A stretch of DNA of 64,000 bases from Micromonospora solifontis (GTDB lineage: Bacteria; Actinomycetota; Actinomycetes; Mycobacteriales; Micromonosporaceae), in the NCBI RefSeq assembly GCF_003725545.1, contig NZ_RJLN01000015.1, positions 1-64,000 on the forward strand, read 5' to 3'. The notes beneath the pieces were generated by a model. It saw only the letters and a program-made list of their open reading frames with translations. It did not search any database and was not told the origin of the DNA. The translations under genes were made by a program, and so were the position numbers. Below are positions 17,131 through 26,618 of the stretch, piece by piece (position 1 is the first letter of the stretch; each line of letters opens with the position of its first letter).

Positions 17131-18749
17131 CCCACCGTCTCCTTCATGCCACCCGTTGTTGCCGCAAGCGTGCCATCCTCACCGTCGACGGTCGCCGCCG
17201 GCTCCCCGGGGAGCGCCGGCAGGGTGAACCGGATCGCGGTGCCCTCCCCGGCGTCGGTGTCCACCCAGACCCGACCACCGTGGTACTCCACGATCTTCTT
17301 GACGATGGCCAGGCCGATGCCGGTGCCCGGGTACGCGTCCTTGGAGTGCAGCCGCTGGAAGATGACGAAGATCTTGTCGGCGAACTCCGGCTCGATCCCG
17401 ATGCCGTTGTCCTGGCAGGTGATCTCCCACTCGTCCTCTACCAGCCGGGCCGACACGTGCACCCTCGGCGGCACGTCCGGACGGCGGAACTTGATCGAGT
17501 TGCTGACCAGGTTGGCCAGCAGGTTGGTCAGCAGCGGCTCCTCGCCCCGGATGACCGGCAGGTTCTCCCAGGTCAGCTCGGCGTCGGCGTACTGCCGGGC
17601 GGCGTCGGTCTGGGCAGCCACGTCACCCATCACCTTGTTCAGGTCGACCTCGGTGAAGCCCGTGGTGAGGCGGCCGATCCGGGAGAAGGCGAGCAGGTCG
17701 TTGATCAACCGCTGCATCCGCTGCGCCCCGTCGACGGCGAACGAGATGTACTGGTCCGCGCGCTCGTCGAGCTGGCCCGAGTACCGCCGCTGCAGGAGCT
17801 GGCAGAAGCTGGCCACCTTGCGCAGCGGCTCCTGAAGGTCGTGCGAGGCGACGTACGCGAACTGCTCCAGGTCACGGTTGGACCGGGTGAGTTCCTCAGC
17901 CTGCTTCTGGAGCTGGCTGTTGACCCACTCGATCCGTTCCCGGGCCTCGCGTACCTCGTCCAGCTCGCGGGCGATCTTCTGCCGCATCGCGTCGATGTCG
18001 TCGGCGAGCCGGCGGAACTCCGGCGGGCCGTCCCCCTCGATGTGGTGCCGGTAGTCGCCGGCGACGACCTCGCGTACCTGGCCCACCAGGCCGGCCAGCG
18101 GCCGGATCAGGATCCGGTCCAGCGAGACCAGGGTGACGACGCCGGCCACCGCCACCACCAGGGCGGCGATGATCAGCAGCGCGACCAGCAGGTTGCTGGT
18201 GGCGTTCACCTTGCCGGCGGTCTGCTGCCGGACGGCGAGGATCTCGTCCTGGAGCTTGTCGACCGCGGCCCGGATGCCGTCGAACCGCTGCCGGGTCTGG
18301 TCGGTGATGAGCGCCTGGCCGGCGGTCGGCCCGCCCCGCTCGGTCGCGCTGATCACCGGCTGGGCGACCTCGGTCCGCCAGCCGTCCGCGCGCTGTTCGA
18401 CGACGGCCAGCTCGCGCAGCACGGCCGGGTAGTCGGCGGCCAGCTTCCGCATCTCGCTGACCGTGCCCTGCTCACGCTTCAGGCCGTCCGCGTACGGGGC
18501 CAGGTCCTTGCGGTCGGCGTTCACCGCGTACCCGCGCACGGCGGTCTCCTGGTCGAGCAGCGCGCTCATCAGCTCCTGCGCCTGGACCCGCAGCGGACCG
18601 GTCCTGAGCAGCACCGCGTCGATGTTCTGCCGGTTCTTCGCCGCGATGGCCGCCTCGGCGGCGGCCAGACCGAGCAGCAGGACCAGCACCACGCCGAGCA
18701 GCGCGAGCACCCGGCGGCGCAGGGTCCAGCCGCGCTGGTACGACTTCAC
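17127..18749 (-). CDS. CHASE3-type transmembrane sensor histidine kinase
   Basis: 540 residues. TM1 (about 12-35), an extracellular helical CHASE3-like domain (about 40-185, with [13 protein letters not shown]), TM2 (about 188-210), HAMP (about 212-265), a coiled linker, then HisKA with phospho-acceptor [11 protein letters not shown] and a HATPase domain ([29 protein letters not shown]). The HisKA sequence is of the phytochrome-like class that pairs with Rcp1-type receivers, as found in the next gene. The ATG at 18749 overlaps the phosphatase stop (ATGA). Signal unknown. Confidence 0.92.
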   Translation of the reverse strand: MKSYQRGWTLRRRVLALLGVVLVLLLGLAAAEAAIAAKNRQNIDAVLLRTGPLRVQAQELMSALLDQETAVRGYAVNADRKDLAPYADGLKREQGTVSEMRKLAADYPAVLRELAVVEQRADGWRTEVAQPVISATERGGPTAGQALITDQTRQRFDGIRAAVDKLQDEILAVRQQTAGKVNATSNLLVALLIIAALVVAVAGVVTLVSLDRILIRPLAGLVGQVREVVAGDYRHHIEGDGPPEFRRLADDIDAMRQKIARELDEVREARERIEWVNSQLQKQAEELTRSNRDLEQFAYVASHDLQEPLRKVASFCQLLQRRYSGQLDERADQYISFAVDGAQRMQRLINDLLAFSRIGRLTTGFTEVDLNKVMGDVAAQTDAARQYADAELTWENLPVIRGEEPLLTNLLANLVSNSIKFRRPDVPPRVHVSARLVEDEWEITCQDNGIGIEPEFADKIFVIFQRLHSKDAYPGTGIGLAIVKKIVEYHGGRVWVDTDAGEGTAIRFTLPALPGEPAATVDGEDGTLAATTGGMKETVG

Positions 18750-19984
18750 CGGCCACCGCCCCGGGTGACCAGCAGCATGGCGACGTCGTCGGCGAGCGGG
18801 CCGCCGTTGAGCTGCTCGGCCCGGCCGACCAGCCAGGCGGGCAGCTCGGCCAGGGACACCGACCGGTTGGCGGGGTCGGCGAGCAGCCCGGTGAGGCCGG
18901 CGACATCCAACCGGTCGTCACCGGTGCCCACCCGGCCCTCGATGAGGCCGTCGGTGTACATCAGCAGGGACCAGTCATCTGCGTCGAACTCCAGGTCGAA
19001 GGCAACGGGCCGGCGGGGCCGTACGCCGAGCAGCAGGCCACCCTTGGCCGGCACCGGGGCGACCTTACCCCCGCTGAGCAGCAGCGGCGGGGGATGACCG
19101 GCGAGTCTCACCGTGGCCCGGTTGGCCGCCAGGTGGAGCCGGGCGGTGGCGACCGTGGCGAAGATCTCCTGCAGCCGCCGCTCACTCATCAGCACCTGCT
19201 CCAGAGCGGGCAGCACCTCGTCGTCCGGCACCCCGGCCAGGATCAGCGCCCGCCAGGCCACCCGCAGCTCGACGCCGAGCGCCGCCTCGTCCACGCCGTG
19301 CCCGCAGACGTCCCCGACGATCAGGTCGATCCGGTCCGGCCGGGTCTGCACCACGTCGAAGAAGTCCCCGCCGATCAGCGCGGCGTGCCGGCCGGGGCGG
19401 TAGAAGGTGTGCACCGACACCTGGTCGGTGGTCATCAGCGGCTGGGGCAGCAGGCCCCGCTCCAGGCGGGCCGACTCGGCCTGGCGCAGCTCGACCTCGC
19501 GCAGCCGGCGGGCGTTCTCGTCGGCCCGCTTGCGTTCCACCGCGTAGCGCAGGGCGCGGGCCAGCAGCACCCCGTCGACCTGCCCCTTGACCAGGTAGTC
19601 CTGGGCACCCTCGGCGACCGCGACGATCCCCAGGTGCTCGTCGGAGCGGCCGGTGAGCACGCAGACGGCGGCGCCGCTGGCCATCTCCAGCACCTGGCGC
19701 AGCCCGTCCAGGCCCTGCGCGTCGGGGAGGCCTAGGTCGAGCAGGACGCAGTCGACTCCCACCACCCGCTGCCGGGCCTCGCTGAGGCTGGTGGCGACCA
19801 GCAGGTCGATCATGGCGTTGGTCTCGGCGAGCAGCTCACCGACCAGGAAGGCGTCGCCCTCGTCGTCCTCGACCAACAGGACCCGGAGCCGCTCACCGGG
19901 CGGCAGGTTGGCGTGCAGCCCGGCACCGGCGTACGGCACGACGGAGGGACCGGCCAGACCGGTCCCCCGGTGCGGCCGGGTCAC
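18746..19984 (-). CDS. Receiver-domain SpoIIE/RsbU-type PP2C phosphatase
   Basis: 412 residues from GTG 19984. A receiver domain (about 27-145; Asp in CVLLDLGLPDAQG) is joined by a helical linker to a PPM/SpoIIE phosphatase (about 190-412; GGDFFD, GDVCGHG, PLADDVAMLL). Such proteins dephosphorylate anti-anti-sigma factors and release an alternative sigma factor. The receiver suggests control by the following histidine kinase. The start is problematic: a strong site GGAAGGAG (about 20021-20028, minus strand) stands six bases before an ATC codon at 20014, in frame. The GTG 30 bases later has no ribosome site. First gene of the four-gene operon. Confidence 0.9.
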   Translation of the reverse strand: MTRPHRGTGLAGPSVVPYAGAGLHANLPPGERLRVLLVEDDEGDAFLVGELLAETNAMIDLLVATSLSEARQRVVGVDCVLLDLGLPDAQGLDGLRQVLEMASGAAVCVLTGRSDEHLGIVAVAEGAQDYLVKGQVDGVLLARALRYAVERKRADENARRLREVELRQAESARLERGLLPQPLMTTDQVSVHTFYRPGRHAALIGGDFFDVVQTRPDRIDLIVGDVCGHGVDEAALGVELRVAWRALILAGVPDDEVLPALEQVLMSERRLQEIFATVATARLHLAANRATVRLAGHPPPLLLSGGKVAPVPAKGGLLLGVRPRRPVAFDLEFDADDWSLLMYTDGLIEGRVGTGDDRLDVAGLTGLLADPANRSVSLAELPAWLVGRAEQLNGGPLADDVAMLLVTRGGGR

Positions 19985-20162
19985 CGCCGCGAGACGCGGG
20001 AGTTCGCTGGTGATGTCGGGCTCCTTCCGAGTGCCCTGCTGATCCTGTATCAGACAACGGTCCCACACAACACGAGTGGCGTCGCCGGCCGGGCGGGGCG
20101 TGCCGCCGCCGGTTCCGGGGGTGCAGGATGATGCCACCCCCGAACCACCCCGAGGAGTTCCC

Positions 20163-22541
20163 GTGGGCGTACCCCCCACCCGCCCCGCCGACCGGGCGCT
20201 GGCCCGGCCGCGCCGCCGGCCGCTCGCCGCGGTCGTCGCGCTCGCCGCGCTGCTGGCCGTCGGCGCGGGCGTCCTGGTCGACCTGGCCACCCCGGCGCCG
20301 CGCCCGGCGAGCGCGCCGGCGGGCGAGTTCAGCGCCCAGCGGGCGTACGAGAACGTCAAGGTCATCGCGGCCCGCCCGCACGTCGCCGGTAGCGCGGCCA
20401 ACGACCAGGTACGGGAGCACCTGGTCGGCGTCCTGCGCGGCCTTGGCCTGAAGACCGAGGTGCAGGACGCGGTCGCGCCCGAGGCCGGCCAGCTCAGCGG
20501 CGCGGCCGGCGGGGCGACCCTGGCCCGGGTACGCAACGTGGTGGCCCGGCTGCCCGGCACCGATTCGACCGGGCGGGTCTTCCTGGTGGCCCACTACGAC
20601 TCGGTGCAGTCCGGTCCGGGCGGCAACGACGACGCGGCCGGCACCGCCAGCATCCTGGAGGTGGCCCGGGCGCTCACCGCCGGGCCGCGCCCCCGCAACG
20701 ACATCGTCCTCGTGCTCACCGACGCCGAGGAGGCCTGCCTCTGCGGCGCCTCCGGCTTCGCCGCCGACCATCCGCTGGCCCGGGACGGCGGGGTGGTGCT
20801 CAACCTGGAGGCGCGCGGCTCCACCGGGCCGGTGATCATGTTCGAGACGTCCCGGAACAACGCGAAGCTGGTGGACGTCTTCGGGCGGGCCGCCCCGCAC
20901 CCGGTGGGCACCTCGTTCGCGGTGGAGATCTACCGGGCGCTGCCCAACGACACCGATTTCACCGCGTTCCTGGATCACGGCTTCGTGGGGCTGAACTCCG
21001 CGTACATCGACGGGGGCGCGGTCTACCACACGCCGCTGGACACCCCGGCCACGATGGACCGGGGCAGCCTCCAGATGCACGGCGACAACGCGCTCGGGCT
21101 GGCCCGCGAGTTCGGCCGTACCGACCTGCGCGACCTGAGCTCCGGCCACGACGCCACCTACTTCCCGGTGCCGGGCGGGCTGGTCCGCTACCCCGGCTGG
21201 CTCACCCTGCCGCTGGCCCTGCTCGCGCTGGTCGCCGTCGGGGCGCTCGGCTGGCTGCTGCGCCGGCGCGGCCGGGCCACCGCCGGGCGGCTCGCGGCGG
21301 GCTTCGGGCTGGCCCTGGCGCCGATCGTGGTCGCCCCGCTGGGCGCGTGGCTGCTCTGGACCGCGATCACCACGATCCGCCCCGGGTACGCCGAGCTGCT
21401 CGACCCGTACCGGCCGGTCTGGTACCGGCTCGCCGTGGTGGCGCTCGCCGCCGCCGTCCTGTTCACCTGGTACGCGCTGACCCGCCGCCGGGTCGGCCCG
21501 GCCGCGCTGGCGTTCGGCGGGCTGGCCTGGCTGGCCCTGTTCGGGGTGCTGCTCGCCGTGCTGGTGCCCGGCGGGGCGTACCTGGCGACCCTGCCCGCGC
21601 TGGCCGGCGCGCTCGCCGGGCTGGTGGCGCTGCGCACCCGGCTGGACGGCCCGTGGCCGGTGGTCGCGGTGACGCTGGCCGGCGCGGTGGCCGTGACCAT
21701 CCTGCTGCCCACCGTGGTGCTGCTCTTCCCGGCGCTGGGCATGGCGATGGGCGGGGTGGCGGCGCTCTTCGCGGTGCTGCTCGGGCTGGCCGCGCTGCCG
21801 GTGGTCGACCTGCTGCACCCGCAGGCCGGCGGTCAGCGGGGCCTGGTGGCGCTGCGGGCCCGCCGGCTCGGCGCGGTGCCGGCGCTCGCCGCCGCGCTCG
21901 CGGCCGTGGTGCTCGCCGGGGTCGGCCTGGCCGTGGACCGCTTCGACGCCACCCATCCGGTGCCCACCCATCTGATGTACGCCCTCGACGCCGACACCGG
22001 AAAGGCGCAGTGGCTCAGCCACGAGGGCGACCCGCAGCCCTGGACCGACGGCTACGTCGACGGCGAGACCGCCGTGCGGGAGAGCTTCCCCGGGCTCGGT
22101 GACGGCGAGCTCCGGGCCGGGCCGGCACCGGCGGCGAGCCTGCCCGCCCCGAAGGTGGAGCTGCTCTCGGACACCCGCTCGGGCCAGGAGCGGATCCTTC
22201 GGCTGCGGCTCGTCCCGCAGCGCGTGGTGCGGATGACCTCGCTGCACGTCGACTCCGCCACCGCCGTGATCAAGGCGGCCACGGTGGGCGGGCGCGACGT
22301 GCCGGTGAAGACGCTGGGCGCCCGCTGGGGCTTCGGGATCGTCTTCCACGCCCCGCCGCCGGAGGGCGTCGAGGTGACCCTCACGCTGACCTCGAACGTC
22401 GAGCGGGTGCGGTTCCGGGCGATGGACGCCAGCGACGGCCTGGACCAGCTCCCCGGCTTCCGCCCCCGCCCGCCCGACGTCGGGGTGGTCGGCTCGCACA
22501 CCTCGGAGATGCTGGCGGTGGCGAGGACGTACGAGTTCTGA
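20163..22541 (+). CDS. Membrane-anchored M28-family metallopeptidase
   Basis: 792 residues. After an N-terminal membrane anchor (about 20-42) comes an M28 aminopeptidase domain (about 60-330) with the zinc ligands in VAHYDSV, GGNDDAAG, DAEE, NLEARG and YHTPLDT. The second half has eight or so hydrophobic helices (about 350-600) followed by an extracytoplasmic beta domain. The layout resembles Fxna/ERMP1-like membrane peptidases. It probably cleaves peptides outside the membrane. The GTG at 20163 is chosen because GAGGAG stands five bases upstream; the frame is open to 20076 without such support. It is divergent from the signalling operon. Confidence 0.88.
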   Translation: MGVPPTRPADRALARPRRRPLAAVVALAALLAVGAGVLVDLATPAPRPASAPAGEFSAQRAYENVKVIAARPHVAGSAANDQVREHLVGVLRGLGLKTEVQDAVAPEAGQLSGAAGGATLARVRNVVARLPGTDSTGRVFLVAHYDSVQSGPGGNDDAAGTASILEVARALTAGPRPRNDIVLVLTDAEEACLCGASGFAADHPLARDGGVVLNLEARGSTGPVIMFETSRNNAKLVDVFGRAAPHPVGTSFAVEIYRALPNDTDFTAFLDHGFVGLNSAYIDGGAVYHTPLDTPATMDRGSLQMHGDNALGLAREFGRTDLRDLSSGHDATYFPVPGGLVRYPGWLTLPLALLALVAVGALGWLLRRRGRATAGRLAAGFGLALAPIVVAPLGAWLLWTAITTIRPGYAELLDPYRPVWYRLAVVALAAAVLFTWYALTRRRVGPAALAFGGLAWLALFGVLLAVLVPGGAYLATLPALAGALAGLVALRTRLDGPWPVVAVTLAGAVAVTILLPTVVLLFPALGMAMGGVAALFAVLLGLAALPVVDLLHPQAGGQRGLVALRARRLGAVPALAAALAAVVLAGVGLAVDRFDATHPVPTHLMYALDADTGKAQWLSHEGDPQPWTDGYVDGETAVRESFPGLGDGELRAGPAPAASLPAPKVELLSDTRSGQERILRLRLVPQRVVRMTSLHVDSATAVIKAATVGGRDVPVKTLGARWGFGIVFHAPPPEGVEVTLTLTSNVERVRFRAMDASDGLDQLPGFRPRPPDVGVVGSHTSEMLAVARTYEF

Positions 22542-22678
22542 GCCCGGTCGAGTATCGGTGAAATCGATCATCCGTACGGCGAGGGCTGACCGATGTTCGG
22601 CCCCTTGGGGTCCTTGACCGTTGCCGGTTCAATCGACCGGAGAACATTCGGTGATCAGCAAGTAGCTGGCGGTGAGGC

Positions 22679-24772
22679 ATGTTCACGCTCGAGCAGTACA
22701 CTCCGCTTCCGCGCCTGCTCGACCAGCTCGCCGACGCGATCGCTCCGCTGCTCACCGCGAACGGCATCCACTGGCAGACGCTCGACGAAGAACAGTGCCG
22801 GCAGCTCGCGCTACAGATCCTGAACCTGGTGCCGGTGCTGTGGATCTGGGACAACGTCGAGCCGGTGGCCGGCTTCCCCTCGGTAGCCGACTCGGCCTGG
22901 TCACCGGCGGAGCAGCGAAAGCTGGCCGACTTCCTGCGCGACGCGGCGAACACCCGAGCCAAGGTGCTGCTCACCTCCCGCCGCGACGAAAGCCGCTGGC
23001 TGGGCGAGCTGCCCGTACGGGTCGAGCTGCCGCCGATGCCGATGCGCGAGCGCACCCAGCTCACCCGGGCCCTGGCCGAGCGGCACGGTCACCGGATCAG
23101 CGACGTCGAGGACTGGCGTCCCCTGCTGCGCTACACCGCCGGCAATCCCCTGACCATCACCGTCCTGGTCGGACAGGCACTCCGCGAGGGGTACACCAGC
23201 CGGGCCGACCTGGAGCGGTTCGTCGACCGACTGCGCGCCGGCGAGGGTGACCTGAACGACGACCGGACGCAGGGGCGCGACCGGTCGCTGGCCGCCTCGC
23301 TGAGCTACGGCTTCGCGACGGCCTTCACCGACATCGAACGCGCGCAGCTGGGCGTGCTCCACCTGTTCCAGGACACCATCGACGTGGAAGCGCTCACCTT
23401 CATGGGCAACCGGCGCAATCCGTACCACGTCGCGGTGCTGGCCGGACTCACTCGTGAGGCCGGGGTCGACCTGCTGGACCGTGCCGCCGACATCGGTCTG
23501 CTCACCGCCCTCGGCGGTGGCTACTACGCCATCCACCCCGCGCTGCCGTGGTACTTCCGCCACCTGCAGGCCAGCGCCGGCCCGGTCGAGCTGGAGGCCG
23601 CGTACACGGCGGTGATGGCCGAACTCGGCGACTTCTACATCAACGAGTACAGCCGGGGCCGGCACCAGGTCGTCAACGCTCTGCTGCCGGAAGAGGCCAA
23701 CCTGCTGCATGCCCGTCGGCTGGCCCGGCGCGCCGGACGCTGGTCCCACGTCATCAGTTGCATGCAGGGGCTGGCCGCCCTCTACACCCATCTCGGCCGC
23801 AAAGCGGAGTGGGCCCGCCTGGTCAACGAGCTCGTCCCGGACCTGGTGGACCCCGCCACCAACGGCCCCCGGCCGGGCCTCGACCTGGAATGGTCGATGC
23901 TCACCGGCTACCTCATCCGGATCGCCAGGGACGCCCGGGACTGGGCCACCGCGGAACGCCTCCACCGCTCGGTGCTCCCGTACTACCAGGAACGCGCGGC
24001 CGAGGCCCTCAACAAGGCTCCGGACCAGCTCACCCAGGAGGAACAGATGTGGATCCGCACCCTCGCCGTCAGCGAGGAAGGGCTCGGCCACATCTTCCGG
24101 GATCAGGGAAGGCCGGAGTGTGTCACCCACTACGAGCGGGCGGCCACCCTCTTCCGCCGCATCGGACGCGGCCGTGAACAGGCCGTCCTGGCGTTCAACC
24201 TCGGGCACGCCTACAAGGACGTCGCCGCGTTGCGGGACCTGGATCAGGCAGAGCACTGGTACCGCCGCGCGCTGGAACTGATGGACGAGTCCGACCTGAT
24301 GGGGCGGGCCAACGCCATGATGCAGTTCGGTTCGATGGCCTACGAGCGGTTCGCCGAGGCCCGTAGGGCCGGCGGGCGCGGCCGGGCCGAGTTCGATCAC
24401 CTGCAGGCCGCCATCAAGGCGTACCAGCAGGCGCTGGCCATACTTCCCGCGGACGACGTCACCGGCCTCGCGACGATACACAACCAACTCGGCATCATCT
24501 ATGGCCTGCTCGGCGCCACCGAGGCCGCCCTGAACCACTATCAGCAGTCGATCCGCTACGAGGGGCGGGCGAACAACCGATACGGCGCCGGTCAGAGCCG
24601 GTTCAACATCGCCGTCCTGATGAGCCAGCACGACCGCATCGGCGAGGCGCTGCTCTACGCCCGCGCCGCGATGCGTGACTTCGAGGCGTACGGCACGGCC
24701 GCCGCGGAGGCGGTCGAGCGGGTCCGGCACTTCATCGGGGAACTCTCCGACGACGACAGCGCCACGGCCTGA
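22679..24772 (+). CDS. NB-ARC/TPR protein lacking the P-loop (N-terminally truncated STAND ATPase)
   Basis: 697 residues. Residues ~53-60 (VLWIWDNV) match the Walker B of STAND/NB-ARC ATPases. LLTSRRDE (~97-104) and GNPLT (~155) match the sensor and GxP motifs, and the later half (~440-690) has TPR repeats (LEQAEHWYRRALELM-like). A nucleotide-binding P-loop, which should lie ~40-60 residues before LEQYTPLPRLLDQL, is absent. The protein begins exactly at that segment, with a TGA two codons before the ATG. Related full-length proteins carry a CHAT, TIR or other effector domain plus the P-loop upstream. Either this is a decayed remnant or a scaffold that has lost ATPase. GTGAGG is a weak ribosome site. 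Confidence 0.75.
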   Translation: MFTLEQYTPLPRLLDQLADAIAPLLTANGIHWQTLDEEQCRQLALQILNLVPVLWIWDNVEPVAGFPSVADSAWSPAEQRKLADFLRDAANTRAKVLLTSRRDESRWLGELPVRVELPPMPMRERTQLTRALAERHGHRISDVEDWRPLLRYTAGNPLTITVLVGQALREGYTSRADLERFVDRLRAGEGDLNDDRTQGRDRSLAASLSYGFATAFTDIERAQLGVLHLFQDTIDVEALTFMGNRRNPYHVAVLAGLTREAGVDLLDRAADIGLLTALGGGYYAIHPALPWYFRHLQASAGPVELEAAYTAVMAELGDFYINEYSRGRHQVVNALLPEEANLLHARRLARRAGRWSHVISCMQGLAALYTHLGRKAEWARLVNELVPDLVDPATNGPRPGLDLEWSMLTGYLIRIARDARDWATAERLHRSVLPYYQERAAEALNKAPDQLTQEEQMWIRTLAVSEEGLGHIFRDQGRPECVTHYERAATLFRRIGRGREQAVLAFNLGHAYKDVAALRDLDQAEHWYRRALELMDESDLMGRANAMMQFGSMAYERFAEARRAGGRGRAEFDHLQAAIKAYQQALAILPADDVTGLATIHNQLGIIYGLLGATEAALNHYQQSIRYEGRANNRYGAGQSRFNIAVLMSQHDRIGEALLYARAAMRDFEAYGTAAAEAVERVRHFIGELSDDDSATA

Positions 24773-24782
24773 CCCGAGGGGC

Positions 24783-25598
24783 CTACCGGCGGGTGCACCC
24801 GATCACCGGTTCGGCGGTGCTGTTCGCCACCGCCAGCGATCCCTTGCAGTGCCACTCGGGCGTCACCGCCTCGACGTTCAACGTCGGGTAGTCGACGACC
24901 GGCCGCGCCGTCAGCGATACGGTCACCGTGCGGGTCGGGCCGACCAGGGCTGACTCGCGGGCCAGCGACACGCGGCTGCCGTCCGCGCGCACCCCCGTCA
25001 GCTCGGTGCGCAGGACCGCATCCGGGTCGACGCCGGTCATACCCACCCGGGCCGTCAACACCGCCTCGGTCCCCGTTCCGGTGAGTCGGAGCGACAGGGT
25101 CGGGGCGTCTCCGCTCCGGTCCGTCAGAGCGACGACGGATGCCGTACCGGCGAGCAGCACCGCGATCATGGTCAGGCAGCCGGCCGCGACCACCCCCCAC
25201 GCCCGGCCGAACTCCCGCCGGTACCACCCTTCGACCTCGGCGAGGTTGCCCAGGGCGACCCGGTGCCGGGGAAGGCGCAGGAGCAGTGCGCCCAGCGCCA
25301 GGACCACGGCCGCCACGGCCGCGACCACTGCGGCGACCCCCAGCACCTTCGCCGACCGCGAACCGGCGACCTGCCCGCCCGCCACCAGGCCCAGGCCGGT
25401 CACCAGGGTGCCGACCAGGCTGATGGCGGTCACTGCCCGGCGGGCCCGCTCGTCGATCCGGGCCAGTGATTTCGCCGGTACCAGCTCAGCCGCGGCCTCT
25501 TCCCACAGCAGGTCCCCGCGGCTGGCCGGCACGCCTACCGCCGGCGCCGGACGGGCGGGGTCCGGCGCGCTCTGCTCCGTGCTCGGGTGATCGGTCAC
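24783..25598 (-). CDS. Membrane protein of unknown function
   Basis: 271 residues from GTG 25598, not recognised. The N-terminal ~55 residues are hydrophilic with a predicted helix (WEEAAAELVPAKSLARIDERARRAV). Then come three hydrophobic segments (about 58-80, 88-110, 137-160) and an extracytoplasmic beta-rich domain to the end containing two Cys (WHCKGS, IGCTRR). It converges with the NB-ARC/TPR gene (10 bp apart) and follows a small Cys-containing ORF with 10 bp spacing, so those two may form an operon. No function can be assigned. Confidence 0.75.
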   Translation of the reverse strand: MTDHPSTEQSAPDPARPAPAVGVPASRGDLLWEEAAAELVPAKSLARIDERARRAVTAISLVGTLVTGLGLVAGGQVAGSRSAKVLGVAAVVAAVAAVVLALGALLLRLPRHRVALGNLAEVEGWYRREFGRAWGVVAAGCLTMIAVLLAGTASVVALTDRSGDAPTLSLRLTGTGTEAVLTARVGMTGVDPDAVLRTELTGVRADGSRVSLARESALVGPTRTVTVSLTARPVVDYPTLNVEAVTPEWHCKGSLAVANSTAEPVIGCTRR

Positions 25599-25608
25599 CG
25601 GAGATGTC

Positions 25609-25830
25609 TCACCGGGATTGGACCGTGCCGGTGAAGCTGAGCCGGTGCGAGGACGACCCGGGCCCGCCGGGACACGTCACGATCACCCGGAACTGCTTTC
25701 CCTGGCGGCCCATCAACGCCGGCGTACGCTCCGCCAACTGCTCCTGCACCAGCTCCGTGAGGTCCAGGTCGTGATCGGCGCACCGGTACTCCTGCGGCGT
25801 CAGGTCCACTCGGCAATGCTCGCACACCAC
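25609..25830 (-). CDS. Small protein with N-terminal Cys/His cluster, function unknown
   Basis: 73 residues from GTG 25830, immediately after an in-frame stop. The N-terminus has CEHC and then CADH within 20 residues, a possible zinc site. The rest (LDLTELVQEQLAERTPALMGRQ, then FRVIVTCPGG) looks like a small alpha/beta domain. No strong ribosome site is visible. It sits 10 bp before the membrane-protein gene on the same strand. An alternative frame over the same DNA is Arg/Pro-rich and less protein-like. Reality of the gene is probable but not certain. Confidence 0.5.
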   Translation of the reverse strand: MVCEHCRVDLTPQEYRCADHDLDLTELVQEQLAERTPALMGRQGKQFRVIVTCPGGPGSSSHRLSFTGTVQSR

Positions 25831-25930
25831 GCGGCCACCGGGTCACTCGCGGACTCACCTCTCCCGCGTCCTGCACTCGCTGAGTCCGAACAGGACGGAA
25901 GCGCTGGTCGGGCCCATCGGCGAAAGATCA

Positions 25931-25993
25931 TTAACTTTTAGTTGATCAAAGGAACTTATTGTTATCCGACAACCACCCGCCTGGTTGATCAAC
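25931..25993. promoter_or_regulatory. AT-rich patch with paired GTTGATCAA boxes
   Basis: The stretch ttaacttttagttgatcaaaggaac is strikingly AT-rich for this genome. GTTGATCAA lies at 25941-25949 and the palindrome GTTGATCAAC at 25984-25993, 43 bp apart (about four helical turns). It is 80-145 bp upstream of the membrane protein gene at 26076 and may hold its promoter and operator. It also flanks the divergent small gene. Confidence 0.45.
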
Positions 25994-26075
25994 AACGTGC
26001 GGCCGCCGTGCCAACCTCTGCCGGGCCGCTCTCGTCACGGGGGAGCGTCACGTACGAGTCGAAAGGCACAACCAC

Positions 26076-26570
26076 ATGTCGCAGCAGGACCAGGCCCCTC
26101 AGCCGGGCACCCCGACCCCTCCGCCGGGGTTCGCTCCCGCACCCCCGCCGAAGAAGGGGATGTCGACGGGCTTGAAGGTCTTCCTCATCATCGCCGGCCT
26201 GGCCGTTCTGCTCTGCGGCGGTGGCTTCGTGGCCTGCACGGCGCTGGTCGGCAAGGCGGCGAACGACGTCAGCAAGGAGCAGGACGCGAAGGCCGGGCAC
26301 GTCAAGCTGACGTCGTGTGAAGGGGAAGCCGCGGGCAGCGACCTCCTGGCGAACGTGAAGTTCGACGTCGAGGTGAACAACGCCAGCAAGAACCAGAACA
26401 CCTACTTCATCGACGTGTTCGTCCTCGACGCCAAGGGCACCCGGGTCGGCAACACCACCACCATCGTCTCCGACGTGCGGCCGGGCCAGAAGGCCGTCGA
26501 GGAGGGCATGGTCGTGCTGAGCCAGAAGGTGACCGGCAAGATCACCTGCAAGGTCGACAAGGTCTCCTGA
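26076..26570 (+). CDS. Membrane-anchored protein with a C-terminal FxLYD-like beta domain
   Basis: 164 residues. A Pro-rich cytoplasmic N-terminus (TPTPPPGFAPAPPPKKG) is followed by one transmembrane helix (about 33-58, VFLIIAGLAVLLCGGGFVACTALV) and an outer beta-sandwich-like domain (about 75-164). The repeated pattern VEVNNASKNQNTYFIDVFVLDAKGTRVGN resembles FxLYD/DUF4352-type domains. Two Cys (SCEGE and ITCKV) could form a disulfide. Function is unknown; such proteins are often surface-exposed accessory lipoprotein-like factors. AAAGG about nine bases upstream supports the ATG. It converges with the Smr gene. Confidence 0.75.
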   Translation: MSQQDQAPQPGTPTPPPGFAPAPPPKKGMSTGLKVFLIIAGLAVLLCGGGFVACTALVGKAANDVSKEQDAKAGHVKLTSCEGEAAGSDLLANVKFDVEVNNASKNQNTYFIDVFVLDAKGTRVGNTTTIVSDVRPGQKAVEEGMVVLSQKVTGKITCKVDKVS

Positions 26571-26586
26571 CCTCGACGGCACGCGC

Positions 26587-26615
26587 GGCCCCGGTGGGTG
26601 TGTCCCGCCGGGGCC
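26587..26615. terminator. Hairpin between convergent genes
   Basis: GGCCCCGG (26587-26594) pairs with CCGGGGCC (26608-26615) in the 48-bp gap between the convergent genes ending at 26570 and 26619. It could serve either side. Confidence 0.5.
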
Positions 26616-26618
26616 CGC

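Noticed and set aside
19893..22571. 892-residue open frame on the minus strand opposite the M28 peptidase
   Set aside because: It mirrors codon bias of the peptidase gene. Its translation is Gly/Arg/Gln-rich without domain pattern, and it runs across the real gene and its promoter.
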